Source of the DNA: a virus
Strand: one strand, 5' to 3'
Virus record (IMG/VR): IMGVR_UViG_3300042402_005830
Location: 1-64,000 of that record
DNA: 64,000 nucleotides
Each line of letters begins with the position of its first letter. Within the stretch, counting starts at the first letter, position 1. The notes beneath the pieces are model-generated. The model had not been told where the DNA came from and did no database searches. It saw only the letters and a list, made by a program, of their open reading frames with translations. Shown piece by piece: positions 38,557-47,629 of the stretch. A program made the position numbers and the translations under genes.

Positions 38557-40028
38557 TTTTTACTCACTACTTGGAAGTTTATTTCGTTCTTATAACTAAC
38601 AATGTTGTTATTTTGATTTATTTGTAAATCAATAAAGTATTCATTAGGTATTTTATCCCTTAAATCCAATATAAAAAAGTATTCTTGAGGAGTCCTGTTG
38701 AGTTCAGTCCAATCCGTCACTTGAACTTCTGTTTGACCCTCCTTCACATAAATCCTATATTGAACATCTATATCATCAACAATATGTGATTTTGTATATG
38801 CTCTTTTAGGTATTACGGAAACTTTTCTTTGATCCGTGTTTAATATTTTTTCTGAGTATTTAATACCGTAGAAAGTGAATCCATATTCTTGAGTGTTCGG
38901 TAAAGAAGTATCATATTGAAGACTATCACTGAATGACTTCAGTTCAAATTCATTTTCAATATTTGATAAAGAAGTACCGTTGAAAATCAAGTTTTTCCAC
39001 TTGTCGGTGTATAAACAATTTAAATTACCACCTGTAATACCAGGTAATGTTACTTTATATATCCCCTTACTAATCCTACAAGTAGATAAATTAGACAACC
39101 CCGTAACCACCGTTCCATCTGGATCTAAAATATCAACTACAGGATTTGAATCTAAATTTATTGGAGATCCATTTCTTGAAATATATAGATAAAGATCATT
39201 GGAGGTTCCTTCTGTAAAATTAGGCCTACTGTCGTCAATTATGTCGTCCCATTTTGAGTATAAAAATGGTTCATAGAATGTTTGTGTATGTCTTGTGAAG
39301 AAACCAACTGAATAAGACTCACTTAATCCTGTTAAGTTCTCAACTTGAGGAACAAACGCTACACCCCACCCCACACTATCTGTAGTACCGCCAGTCAATA
39401 TATTATTGATTTCATTAGTCATATCAAATGAAATGTCTTCATCACCAAATTCAAAATGTTGTGTATCTACTATTGTAATTGCGGAATAATTTACTTTCCC
39501 ACTTGTTCCTGAATTATCATTAATATAAATTCCATCCGTACTCCAATCGTTTATCAATTCTCTTTGGAAGTAGTTTGATGGTCTTAAAGAATATGATTTA
39601 TCTGTTAAATCGAAATCATCTGTTGTGTTTTGAATATAATCATATCCAACACCTTCATCCCAAGTTTGAACACTTCCCGACGCACCATTTGATTTTGGAA
39701 TTCTAAATAATATAAGATCGAAAGATGTGGCTCGTCTTCTTCCATCACTTGTTGTTTCATTTAACAAATCTGAAAATGAAGAAGTATTGGTCATTCTTAA
39801 TTCGTGAGTAATATTTGTGTTACAACCAAAATTTAAATAACCATCGGTAATTTTTTGTTCAAGACCTGTAAGATCTAAATCAAAAATAAATCTTGAAAAG
39901 TTTTTTGTTCCGATTGCGGGAAAATTTGAACCAAAAAATAATTCAGTTACAGGGTTCCTACCTGTATTGACCTCTGAATTGAATAAAATGGTATTATTTC
40001 TTTTAAAATACGAACGGTGATCAGACAT
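38553..40028 (-). CDS. Tail or baseplate-associated β-rich protein
   Basis: 491 aa from ATG 40028. β-rich Asn/Ser/Thr-rich protein without signal peptide; residues ~270-380 look like an Ig-like domain (DLYLYISRNGSPINL ... GTVVTGLSN ... GIYKVTLPG). Located just after the OB-fold baseplate gene and led by a late motif. No family name; structural role inferred from position and composition. Confidence 0.65.
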   Translation of the reverse strand: MSDHRSYFKRNNTILFNSEVNTGRNPVTELFFGSNFPAIGTKNFSRFIFDLDLTGLEQKITDGYLNFGCNTNITHELRMTNTSSFSDLLNETTSDGRRRATSFDLILFRIPKSNGASGSVQTWDEGVGYDYIQNTTDDFDLTDKSYSLRPSNYFQRELINDWSTDGIYINDNSGTSGKVNYSAITIVDTQHFEFGDEDISFDMTNEINNILTGGTTDSVGWGVAFVPQVENLTGLSESYSVGFFTRHTQTFYEPFLYSKWDDIIDDSRPNFTEGTSNDLYLYISRNGSPINLDSNPVVDILDPDGTVVTGLSNLSTCRISKGIYKVTLPGITGGNLNCLYTDKWKNLIFNGTSLSNIENEFELKSFSDSLQYDTSLPNTQEYGFTFYGIKYSEKILNTDQRKVSVIPKRAYTKSHIVDDIDVQYRIYVKEGQTEVQVTDWTELNRTPQEYFFILDLRDKIPNEYFIDLQINQNNNIVSYKNEINFQVVSKK

Positions 40029-40043
40029 ATTGATATTTTATCT

Positions 40044-40051
40044 ATAAATAT
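40044..40051 (-). promoter_or_regulatory. Putative late promoter motif ATATTTAT
   Basis: Minus strand, 15 bases before ATG 40028, at the very end of the upstream baseplate gene. Confidence 0.5.
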
Positions 40052-41595
40052 CAATTTATCTTAAAGTTCTGACTTAAAACTTTTTGATATGCGTCCATCA
40101 TTTTTTTCATCAGTTCCGTAGTTGTAGATCCGTTGGTTGTTGTTGGAACTGGTGGTAATCCATGGAAGGAATGAACATGTGTAATTAGGTATTGAATTAT
40201 GTAATTTAATAGTTCAAGTAACTCCTCACCTCTTACCATTGATGAAACATTCCCTACAACATTTTCCGAAATAAAATCACCTGAAACACCATAATTGGTT
40301 CCTTCTAAATTAATTTGTTTTTTCCCTGGTATTACTGATTGGTGTGAAAGGAAATAAAACTTATCCGCTCCGAATATTTGAACTGTAGAATTCTCCGATG
40401 ATGTTTTCACATCCTCCAAATTAATTAATTTTGGTTGAACCGGATTTCCTTTTTTGTTTTTTGAGAATATAAGTCCAAAACCTCCAAATGTTTTAGATTC
40501 CGTCGTACTCAATGAAATTCCAACTTGAGACTGAAATGAAAGAGTATTGACCAAAGATAGTGGATCTGATGTTTGAGAAGAAACATTCAAAACATTTTTG
40601 GTGGGTCTATAATAGAATGGAAAAACATTCCCCAACGAAGGAGAAATAGCAAGGGTCGAATTTTTAAAATTAGTTAATAATGTGTTGATAAAATCAACCG
40701 AACCTGACATAGTAAGACCCTGAAACCCTTCGGTATATGCCAAACTTTTATTTTGAATTTCAGTATCAGGTAAAATATTCTTTGTTTTTATATTCTCACC
40801 TTCATTTATTCTATAAAAATAAACATTACCTGTGAAGTTAGATGTACTACTTAAGTTTATTATATCCCACTCAACCAAATATACAAGATTTGCATCGGTT
40901 TGCTCGGCTTTGATAAGTTTTTTTAAAGTTTTTTCAGAAGTGGTAGTTTCCAAATTAGAAATTTGAATGAACGCCCTTCTTGGGTTTTCGTATGGGAAAG
41001 TTGATCCATTTGCATTTCTCAAACCGATTGACTTTGCCTTACCAGAACGAAGAATAATATCTTCATCTTTTAAAATAATGTCCGTATTGTATCTTCCAAG
41101 AATAGCTATGTCATTTGGTTCAGGAAAAATAGATGCCGTTTTTGGGTTTTTATAACTTCCATCGATATTCTTGAGATCAGGTGACATCTTGTTTCTATCA
41201 CCAGTATTCAATAATGTTTCCGCATTTGCCGAAACATCTTTGTATTGTAAAGTAGGTGAGGAAATCGGACCCTGCATATAAAATTTATTCTTATCATCTT
41301 GAAATTCAGGATTTGAATAAACAATATGGACATACTCACCAACTTTTGGTATTTGTCTGAAGAAATAAGGCATCAAAGAGTTGAACACAAAAGGATCTTT
41401 TTTGGTCCAAAAATATTTAGAAGGAATATCACCAGGAATGTCAAAAACTTCGTTTGGGAAATTTGCCTTGACTATGTCATTTACATACCTTGTGGTGGGA
41501 AATGCTCTTATCCTACCCAACACAAGTGGATCATCTACTGAAACACACACTCCAGGATATATTATTCTTTTTGATGCTGCACTTGCGTCTAACAT
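40051..41595 (-). CDS. Baseplate hub OB-fold protein (gp5/gpV-like)
   Basis: 514 aa from ATG 41595. The N-terminus IIYPGVCVSVDDPLVLGRIR...PKVGEYVHIVYSNPEF is the OB-fold of gp5/gpV/VgrG-type spike proteins (V-x-D-P-x-x-x-GRI...VG..V.I). A long middle domain and a C-terminal HVHSFHGLPPVPTT segment follow; no lysozyme domain is seen. It likely sits at the central baseplate. Part of the 53.3-38.3 kb transcript. Confidence 0.78.
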   Translation of the reverse strand: MLDASAASKRIIYPGVCVSVDDPLVLGRIRAFPTTRYVNDIVKANFPNEVFDIPGDIPSKYFWTKKDPFVFNSLMPYFFRQIPKVGEYVHIVYSNPEFQDDKNKFYMQGPISSPTLQYKDVSANAETLLNTGDRNKMSPDLKNIDGSYKNPKTASIFPEPNDIAILGRYNTDIILKDEDIILRSGKAKSIGLRNANGSTFPYENPRRAFIQISNLETTTSEKTLKKLIKAEQTDANLVYLVEWDIINLSSTSNFTGNVYFYRINEGENIKTKNILPDTEIQNKSLAYTEGFQGLTMSGSVDFINTLLTNFKNSTLAISPSLGNVFPFYYRPTKNVLNVSSQTSDPLSLVNTLSFQSQVGISLSTTESKTFGGFGLIFSKNKKGNPVQPKLINLEDVKTSSENSTVQIFGADKFYFLSHQSVIPGKKQINLEGTNYGVSGDFISENVVGNVSSMVRGEELLELLNYIIQYLITHVHSFHGLPPVPTTTNGSTTTELMKKMMDAYQKVLSQNFKIN

Positions 41596-41597
41596 AA

Positions 41598-41810
41598 TTA
41601 GATGTTGGTTCTTTCTTTATACTTATTCAATAGTTCATTATAGACAGTTTCAGTAATCAACATATGTTCTGAGATTTTTTCAATCATTTTTTTTGATTCA
41701 TCAAAATCTCTCCTTAAGACATCTAAAACCTCTGTCACTTTTTTGTTGGGAGTGTTGTCAAAGTCCGAAATTACGGATTTTATTAATTTTTGTTCTTGTT
41801 CTGTTATCAT
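41598..41810 (-). CDS. Small helical protein, 70 aa
   Basis: MITEQEQKLIKSVISDFDNT start at 41810. Continuous amphipathic helix (VTEVLDVLRRDFDESKKMIE), acidic/basic mix, likely dimeric coiled coil. Its ATG overlaps the preceding stop by four bases and its stop is two bases before the OB-fold gene, so it is made with baseplate proteins and may be a chaperone or small baseplate part. Confidence 0.65.
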   Translation of the reverse strand: MITEQEQKLIKSVISDFDNTPNKKVTEVLDVLRRDFDESKKMIEKISEHMLITETVYNELLNKYKERTNI

Positions 41811-43747
41811 ATCAGTTTTCCAAATAAAGATGCTGGTGATAGGTAAGGTCCTGCTATTGAAATTAACGGTTGGGAAGGAGAACCCAAATTAATTGTCGAA
41901 ACTTGAACTTTAGAGTTCTCATCCATCTCTCTCTTATAAGCACTAATTAAAGAAAAATCATGAATCAAACCCAAATTGGGTGATCCATCAGGTAAATCTC
42001 CAGTCGGATAACCTAATTTATCTAAAGTTTCTGTGTGATTGTTAAATGCTCTCACGGCAGAAAATCCTTCCAATAAAGAAGAAAAGGCAAGGGCGGGTAG
42101 TGGTATTTTCAATTTTGGAGCAAGTAACCTGAGAAGGGTTAATAATTCATCCGTTATACTTCTACATCTTTTATAGTCACGAATTAAATTAACAACAACA
42201 AATGCGATAGATAAAAGTTTTGTAATGATAATTATGTAAGTATTTTTACTTTTTTCACTAATATCTTTATTTAAACTAACGATTAGATTATAGATTTGTT
42301 TTTTGATCAAAACAACTAATACTTCTTTGAATTTTGCTTGAATTTCTGAAATTAGGACCACCATTATATTTCTCATTTCTCTTAAGAAAGTTTGAAAATC
42401 TTCCACCGCATCTACAAAATTTTGTTTTAAGGCTTTGAACATTATGAATATGGGTAACAAAACTTTAGGGCTAATCAAAGACATCACAATAATCTTTGGT
42501 AATTGTTTTATTATCTCTAAATTTAAAACAAGATTGAAGTCAATCGTAGGTAGTGAAGGTCCCCACTCTGGATTTTGAGAAATATCTTTTATAGCTTCGA
42601 TTAATTCTTCTTGAAGTTGTTCATCGGTTTTATCACCGGCATTTTCCCATATGTTGGAAATTGAATTGACTACTTGATTGTAGTCGATTGGTAATTTTAC
42701 ATTACCACAATCCTCAAATTCAACCACACGATTCAATGTGTTATTAACATCGTTATTAACATCTCTTAATTCGAATTCTGTCAATTCAAAAAACGACTCA
42801 TCAATTTCTTCTAATATTGAAACTTTAGAAGTTCCACCAACCTCAATCTCTTGAGTGTTGTCAAAACACAAACCAAGAATTCTTTGTATTATTTTCAAAG
42901 CAACTGAAACATCCTCCAATTTTTTAGAACCTACTTCTAAATCCATGTCGACCGAAGATGTAAGAACATTTAAAGAGTTTTTTACAATGTCCGAAAAATC
43001 AAATATTTGAATTGATTGATAATAATCAACTAAGAAATCGGCGACTAAAGTTGGAGAATTTAATTTAGGTTGAAGAGTAACCTCAAAAAAATCTCCGTAG
43101 TTTCCTGTATTCTGATCTTGAACAACATATTTTATATCAAAAAGATCCTGATTAGAAAATCCTTTATAAAATTGTCCATATTGTTCTGAATAAGATTGAT
43201 CACTTTGAGTTCTATTATATAACTCACGGTTCATCGAAAAAGGGTTGTTCTGTATGGATAAACTTTCTTTTTCGTATAAGATCTTGGTTTTATTATTGTC
43301 AGGAGAATACTTCAAATATTCTAAAAGATCAATAGAGTCAAGTTTTATGTATATTTTTTCGTTGGGAATATACTGTTGCTCTTGCTCACACCCTAAAGCT
43401 TTGATTGTTGAGTCCGCTAATAAAGTTGGTAATTGATTTTTCACCTCTCTCGACGCATCCAACATCGCCTTCAACAATATATCAATAGTTTCATTTCCTG
43501 TTTCAGGATTTCTAACCAATTCAATTAATTTGTCATATTGATTTTTGACGGCAGACGAATTGAATGCTTCGGAAGCTTTTGTTTTAGCTGAGTTTAAAGA
43601 TTCAGAGAAAAATTTGTTACTTGCGGTCTCAGCATCACCTGATTTTTTTTCAATATCTTTTATTTGTTTAGATATTTTTTTGTATTTTTGACCACTTTTG
43701 ATTTTTCCCTTTATCTCATCAAATTCGTTATTTAAATCAAGTGCCAT
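41807..43747 (-). CDS. Large baseplate-type structural protein
   Basis: 646 aa from ATG 43747. N-terminal helical region, a mid domain with IYIKLDSIDLLEYLKYSPDN, and a C-terminal helical region with hydrophobic segments (LPKIIVMSLISPKVLLPIFI ~425-445; NTYIIIITKLLSIAFVVVNL ~530-550) that could touch membrane or pack in a hub. Position next to the gp5-like gene argues for a baseplate/tail hub role (compare T4 gp53/gp48 region); no sequence family recognised. Confidence 0.6.
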   Translation of the reverse strand: MALDLNNEFDEIKGKIKSGQKYKKISKQIKDIEKKSGDAETASNKFFSESLNSAKTKASEAFNSSAVKNQYDKLIELVRNPETGNETIDILLKAMLDASREVKNQLPTLLADSTIKALGCEQEQQYIPNEKIYIKLDSIDLLEYLKYSPDNNKTKILYEKESLSIQNNPFSMNRELYNRTQSDQSYSEQYGQFYKGFSNQDLFDIKYVVQDQNTGNYGDFFEVTLQPKLNSPTLVADFLVDYYQSIQIFDFSDIVKNSLNVLTSSVDMDLEVGSKKLEDVSVALKIIQRILGLCFDNTQEIEVGGTSKVSILEEIDESFFELTEFELRDVNNDVNNTLNRVVEFEDCGNVKLPIDYNQVVNSISNIWENAGDKTDEQLQEELIEAIKDISQNPEWGPSLPTIDFNLVLNLEIIKQLPKIIVMSLISPKVLLPIFIMFKALKQNFVDAVEDFQTFLREMRNIMVVLISEIQAKFKEVLVVLIKKQIYNLIVSLNKDISEKSKNTYIIIITKLLSIAFVVVNLIRDYKRCRSITDELLTLLRLLAPKLKIPLPALAFSSLLEGFSAVRAFNNHTETLDKLGYPTGDLPDGSPNLGLIHDFSLISAYKREMDENSKVQVSTINLGSPSQPLISIAGPYLSPASLFGKLI

Positions 43748-44118
43748 TATTTGAGATGGTATTTACCATCATCAAGTTTGTCAATGTCTTTTCCAATCAA
43801 ATTTTGAAGAACATCATCATCAATTTCACTCAAACTAAAGTTTTCTTCATTGTTGTTATTTGACTTTTCCCAAATTTGAGATTGAAGTTTTGATAAACTT
43901 AATTTTTTCTCGATGGTGTCATTTATTATTTTTTGTTGTTCTTTAATAATTGGTCCCAAAACTGTAAGATCTTCAGCATCTTTCATTAGTGATGCCATCT
44001 TATTTTGTAATCTTATTGCGGTATTTCTTTGTTCAACTAATTCGTTATAAATTTCTTGCATAAGACCCAAAATAGAATCTTTAGATAATTTAATTTCTTT
44101 TCTACGAGGTTTTGTCAT
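43747..44118 (-). CDS. Coiled-coil protein, 123 aa
   Basis: MTKPRRKEIKLSKDSILGLM start at 44118. Long helix with heptads (LVEQRNTAIRLQNKMASLMK ... IIKEQQKIINDTIEKKLSLS), then an acidic tail. Overlaps the next gene by one base. Probably structural or an assembly chaperone; the T4 baseplate has several small coiled-coil parts. Confidence 0.65.
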   Translation of the reverse strand: MTKPRRKEIKLSKDSILGLMQEIYNELVEQRNTAIRLQNKMASLMKDAEDLTVLGPIIKEQQKIINDTIEKKLSLSKLQSQIWEKSNNNNEENFSLSEIDDDVLQNLIGKDIDKLDDGKYHLK

Positions 44119-44126
44119 ATCTATAA

Positions 44127-44870
44127 TTATTCGGAATTCAATTTATTTAGGAATTCAAAATAAAGACCCCTGTATTTTTTTATTGAACTTCTTACTTCTT
44201 TGGTTGACATGTTTGTCATTTCACGGATAGATAATAAAATGACATTTTTGTTAAATTTGTTGTTGTCGTTTCCCAAAAAAACTCGTTCATAGTTTTTCAA
44301 TAACTCTACTAACGCATAACCCAATTTTATTTCATTTGTGTTTAAATCCGATTTCTCAATAAAATCCTCTAATTTTTCCACATACATCTCAATAATTTCG
44401 GTGGTTTCTACATTTTCGTATTCTAAATAATATATTAAGTCAGGACGATTTTCTAAATTGGACGAAATATCTTCATAAGATATTCTTCGGTTCTGATCTT
44501 TTTGGTCTTTTATAATTTGACCCATTAGGTAATTCTTACATATTGTTCCAAAATAAGAATATGCTTTTTTATTTTTTTCAGGTTTGAACTTATCTACCTT
44601 TGTCAATAAAAAAGAATGTGTATCACTGTGAATGTCAGCAAAGTCCATATCTTTTCTATATAACTTATATCTTCTTATGATTGAGGAAATCATCTTATCC
44701 AAAGGTGCATGGAGGAATTCATCATAAATACGATTTTTCTCACCCCATGATTTCGCTTCAAGGAACATGCGCACGGCATGTTCCTCTCTTTCTGCGAAAT
44801 AATTCTTTTCTTTCGGCTTTCGCCCTTTTTTTACCTGTTCTGTGTTAGTTGTCGCTGAGGCTGGGTTCAT
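44127..44870 (-). CDS. gp55-like late sigma factor
   Basis: 247 aa from ATG 44870. Basic N-terminus (KKGRKPKEKNYF), then a sigma70 region-2-like helix bundle: ISSIIRRYKLYRKDMDFADI, a DxHSDTHSFLLTKVDKFKPE stretch and the aromatic YSYFGTICKNYLMGQI, the pattern of phage gp55-type sigmas (region 2 only). The C-terminal half has a weak region-4-like helix pair (LSIREMTNMSTKEVRSSIKK). It presumably directs host RNA polymerase to late promoters, for which [A/G]TATTTAT is the candidate. Embedded in the tail operon. Confidence 0.78.
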   Translation of the reverse strand: MNPASATTNTEQVKKGRKPKEKNYFAEREEHAVRMFLEAKSWGEKNRIYDEFLHAPLDKMISSIIRRYKLYRKDMDFADIHSDTHSFLLTKVDKFKPEKNKKAYSYFGTICKNYLMGQIIKDQKDQNRRISYEDISSNLENRPDLIYYLEYENVETTEIIEMYVEKLEDFIEKSDLNTNEIKLGYALVELLKNYERVFLGNDNNKFNKNVILLSIREMTNMSTKEVRSSIKKYRGLYFEFLNKLNSE

Positions 44871-45678
44871 CCACTAATTCAGGTTCGTATTTTATTTCCC
44901 TATCCTGAATAAAGAAGTATTCTTTTTTCGCCACTTCCAACCAAAACTTCGCCTCATCAGGACTTAAGGGATTGTCACCGAACTTATAATTCCAAAAGAT
45001 GGATCCCAATCTCATATTCGTATGTTTGTAACCAATTCTAGGAATGGTTCTTATTATTGCGGAATTATATGTCATTCTCATCAAGAATTCATATACAAAA
45101 GTTAACTTCATAGATTCTTTAAAACCACCGTAATCAATGAAAGTGTCTTTTCTGATTACCATACCACTACTTTGAAAGTTCTGAAAACGAGCAAGTAGAT
45201 CATTTGTTAAAAGTGAGTAGTCTAAGTTGAAGTTGGCAGCAAAAGTAGCTTCGTTAGTGAATCCTGCAAATTGGTTTTTCTCATCGACATCAACAACGAC
45301 AGGTAAAAACCCTTGTGATTCAGGATATGCTTTTTTATGAATTTCGACATGTTTAAACCAAATCGCAGAATATTCGTCATCAAATTCACAAAAAGAAACC
45401 CAATCATTCTTCGCTTTTGAGACCCCGTAGTTCACTTGTGATTGAAAGGATGGATCTCCTTCAAAAGTTTCAATTCTTACAATGTCACTCAAGGATCCAA
45501 AATCATAATCGGTCAAAAATGTTTGAAGGGATTCTTCTTCAGTAGGAACAATCAATAATTCAGTAGGTAATACCTTTTGATTTTGAATTGATTCGATCAA
45601 CTTACCAAAGTATTCATCAAAATCTTTACTCTTCGATGATTTAATTGGTAAAATTACACTTATATTTGAGGTTTCCAT
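44845..45678 (-). CDS. Family 2-like glycosyltransferase
   Basis: 277 aa from ATG 45678. Starts ISVILPIKSSKSKDFDEYFG, with SFCEFDDEYSAIWFKHVEIH as the DxD-containing strand and FLMRMTYNS further on: GT2/GT-A order. No membrane segment. Overlaps the sigma gene by 26 bases and the upstream glycosyltransferase by one base, so all are on one transcript. Acceptor unknown. Confidence 0.75.
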   Translation of the reverse strand: METSNISVILPIKSSKSKDFDEYFGKLIESIQNQKVLPTELLIVPTEEESLQTFLTDYDFGSLSDIVRIETFEGDPSFQSQVNYGVSKAKNDWVSFCEFDDEYSAIWFKHVEIHKKAYPESQGFLPVVVDVDEKNQFAGFTNEATFAANFNLDYSLLTNDLLARFQNFQSSGMVIRKDTFIDYGGFKESMKLTFVYEFLMRMTYNSAIIRTIPRIGYKHTNMRLGSIFWNYKFGDNPLSPDEAKFWLEVAKKEYFFIQDREIKYEPELVDEPSLSDN

Positions 45679-46739
45679 TATTCTACTTCTACGGGTTTAA
45701 GTTTATTAAGTTGTTGTTCTAAAGATTCTATTCTTGCGTCAACATATTCATTAAAAAGATTCAAAGCGGTAGTATTAAATTTGTCTTCGTTTTGGTAATT
45801 TTGAGCGGTAATTAAACCCTCTTCAATCAAACCTTCAGAAACATTATCCTCCAACCAGTTCTTTATATAGTCGGCCAAAATATCAACAATTTCAAAGTTA
45901 TTAGTTGTCCAAATACCGTTTTTTTCATTAATCCATTCAGGTTCTATGTAAGGAATTCTACCAATTACGGGAGTTCCTGTGGACATTGATTCGAGAGGGA
46001 ATGTTCCGAAACTTGATTTCTCATCAATCCAAACCGAAACACATGCATCCCTTAATGGTTCAAAGAACTGATCTTGATTCATCGATCTCATATCTCGGAA
46101 AGTGAACCAACGGTATTGCGGATATTTCTGATAAAAAGTTTTGATCAAATTCAAAGAATCTCTTTGTTCTCTTGAATGAATTGCAATGATTGGTTTTGCC
46201 GGTTTATCTTTCTCTGTTGCATATTTTGACAAAGAAACAGGTAAAATATCTACGGATACACCTCTGAAAACATCACGAACTTTTTCAGCAAGTTTTCCGG
46301 AGGTTGTGAGACACTTATAAACACCAAAACCATTCCAACTCTGACCTGGTTTGAGAGTTTCAAATATATGATCATAAGCTTGAGTCAAAACAACCTTACC
46401 ACAGGGTAAGGATTGAACCTGTTCAATGATATATCCAAGTAATTCTGGTATAATCAAAAAGTCCTCAACTCCAACCTGTAAGTTCTGACCATTCACATAA
46501 TTCTCCTCCAAGTCCTCATAACCATCACCCAACCAAGATTTGTGAGATGTGAATCCTTTTTCTTCAAACAAAATTATGGCATTTTTACCATTATCTTTTA
46601 AGGTTCTTGCAATATCATAAATGTATTTTATCGATGCTTTCGCATTTCCCTTTGTATCTTGTACAAAAAAATAGAATTTATTGGTTCCATTTTTTAGTGA
46701 CAAAATTGTTTTTTCAATTTTTACTGTATTATCTGTCAT
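45678..46739 (-). CDS. GT-B glycosyltransferase (GT4-like)
   Basis: 353 aa from ATG 46739. N-terminal Rossmann-like half (NKFYFFVQDTKGNAKASIKY), C-terminal half with SSFGTFPLESMSTGTPVIGR, the EX7E-type nucleotide-sugar site in which E is moved one turn (PLESMSTGTPVI). A C-terminal coiled coil (DARIESLEQQLNKLK) may bind a partner. Neighbour of another glycosyltransferase, suggesting sequential sugar addition. Confidence 0.78.
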   Translation of the reverse strand: MTDNTVKIEKTILSLKNGTNKFYFFVQDTKGNAKASIKYIYDIARTLKDNGKNAIILFEEKGFTSHKSWLGDGYEDLEENYVNGQNLQVGVEDFLIIPELLGYIIEQVQSLPCGKVVLTQAYDHIFETLKPGQSWNGFGVYKCLTTSGKLAEKVRDVFRGVSVDILPVSLSKYATEKDKPAKPIIAIHSREQRDSLNLIKTFYQKYPQYRWFTFRDMRSMNQDQFFEPLRDACVSVWIDEKSSFGTFPLESMSTGTPVIGRIPYIEPEWINEKNGIWTTNNFEIVDILADYIKNWLEDNVSEGLIEEGLITAQNYQNEDKFNTTALNLFNEYVDARIESLEQQLNKLKPVEVE

Positions 46740-47022
46740 CGTCTTCCGATTTTTTCAATATATTATCTTTAACTAAAGTATTAAACGCCAATTTAAATGG
46801 TATTGGAACATCACTTCCTCTAATTCCCATCGCTTCATCTACATCATCTTTCTCGGTCATTAAGACCTCAATCAGAAATTTGTAAACCTCATAACTTACA
46901 ACATTTATTGTCTGACCTTGTTCTTCATCATCTTTTTGATTTTTTGGGTCAAAGTCGAGACGCAATTTTGTATCTAAATAATTTAAATCTAAATACCATT
47001 CATCACCAAAAATTTTAAACAT
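46729..47022 (-). CDS. Hypothetical protein, 97 aa
   Basis: MFKIFGDEWYLDLNYLDTKL start at 47022. Acidic, αβ, with a helix VYKFLIEVLMTEKDDVDEAM. Overlaps both neighbours by 8-11 bases. Small proteins in this spot in T4-like phages include tail-tube and neck-associated chaperones, but there is no motif to decide. Confidence 0.65.
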   Translation of the reverse strand: MFKIFGDEWYLDLNYLDTKLRLDFDPKNQKDDEEQGQTINVVSYEVYKFLIEVLMTEKDDVDEAMGIRGSDVPIPFKLAFNTLVKDNILKKSEDDDR

Positions 47023-47629
47023 TTAATATATTATTTTTATAATAATTTATAAACTCTTCCAAAGAGTAAATCTTTTTATCGTGTTCAAAAGAGGAGTTCT
47101 GTTCATTTGAGAATAAAACCATGTGTTTCATCCATTTTTTATACTCTTTTATAAGAGCAGTATTACAAGTTACCAACACATCGATGTCTTTAAAGATTTT
47201 ATCAATTGTTTTGTTATTATAGAAAATAACCTCTTCAATCTCACATCCAAACTTGGATAAGAAAAAGAGTGTTGACGGTTTTGATTTACCGAACTCGTCA
47301 GAAACAATTACAATTTCATTTTCATCTCTTAATTCCTTATAAATCTTATCCAAACTTACAAAGGTGTTCATCTCTGTTGAAGGAGCGTGACCAAAAATTG
47401 TCATAGGATTTTCAACATATATAAAATCATAAAGTTCCTCATCAGATTTAAATTTAAAGTGATCTTTGATAATTTCAGTATTGATTGGCCTTACAATCTC
47501 ATACTTGAAATCATCGGACACCTCTTCCTCCCCAACCTCCAACTCTTCAATCATCAACTTCTCGTAAGTAGATTCCAATTTTTTAATGGTGTCCCGAAGA
47601 ACACCATTTACCTCAAACGCTATTCTCAT
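47015..47629 (-). CDS. HAD-like protein with altered catalytic motif
   Basis: 204 aa from ATG 47629. The opening MRIAFEVNGVLRDT takes the place of the HAD motif hhhDxDGVL, but both aspartates are changed (E6 and N8). A later strand-loop ENEIVIVSDEFGKSKPSTLF (~103-122) fits motif II/III and FYNNKT, VTCNTALI follow. The fold is probably kept without phosphatase activity, perhaps a structural or regulatory pseudo-enzyme. Sits in the tail/nucleotide operon, four bases overlapping PhoH. Confidence 0.6.
   Translation of the reverse strand: MRIAFEVNGVLRDTIKKLESTYEKLMIEELEVGEEEVSDDFKYEIVRPINTEIIKDHFKFKSDEELYDFIYVENPMTIFGHAPSTEMNTFVSLDKIYKELRDENEIVIVSDEFGKSKPSTLFFLSKFGCEIEEVIFYNNKTIDKIFKDIDVLVTCNTALIKEYKKWMKHMVLFSNEQNSSFEHDKKIYSLEEFINYYKNNILNV

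Noticed and set aside
40051-41595. Lysozyme domain in the gp5-like baseplate protein
   Set aside because: Only the OB-fold start is recognisable; no catalytic Glu-Asp-Thr lysozyme motif was seen.
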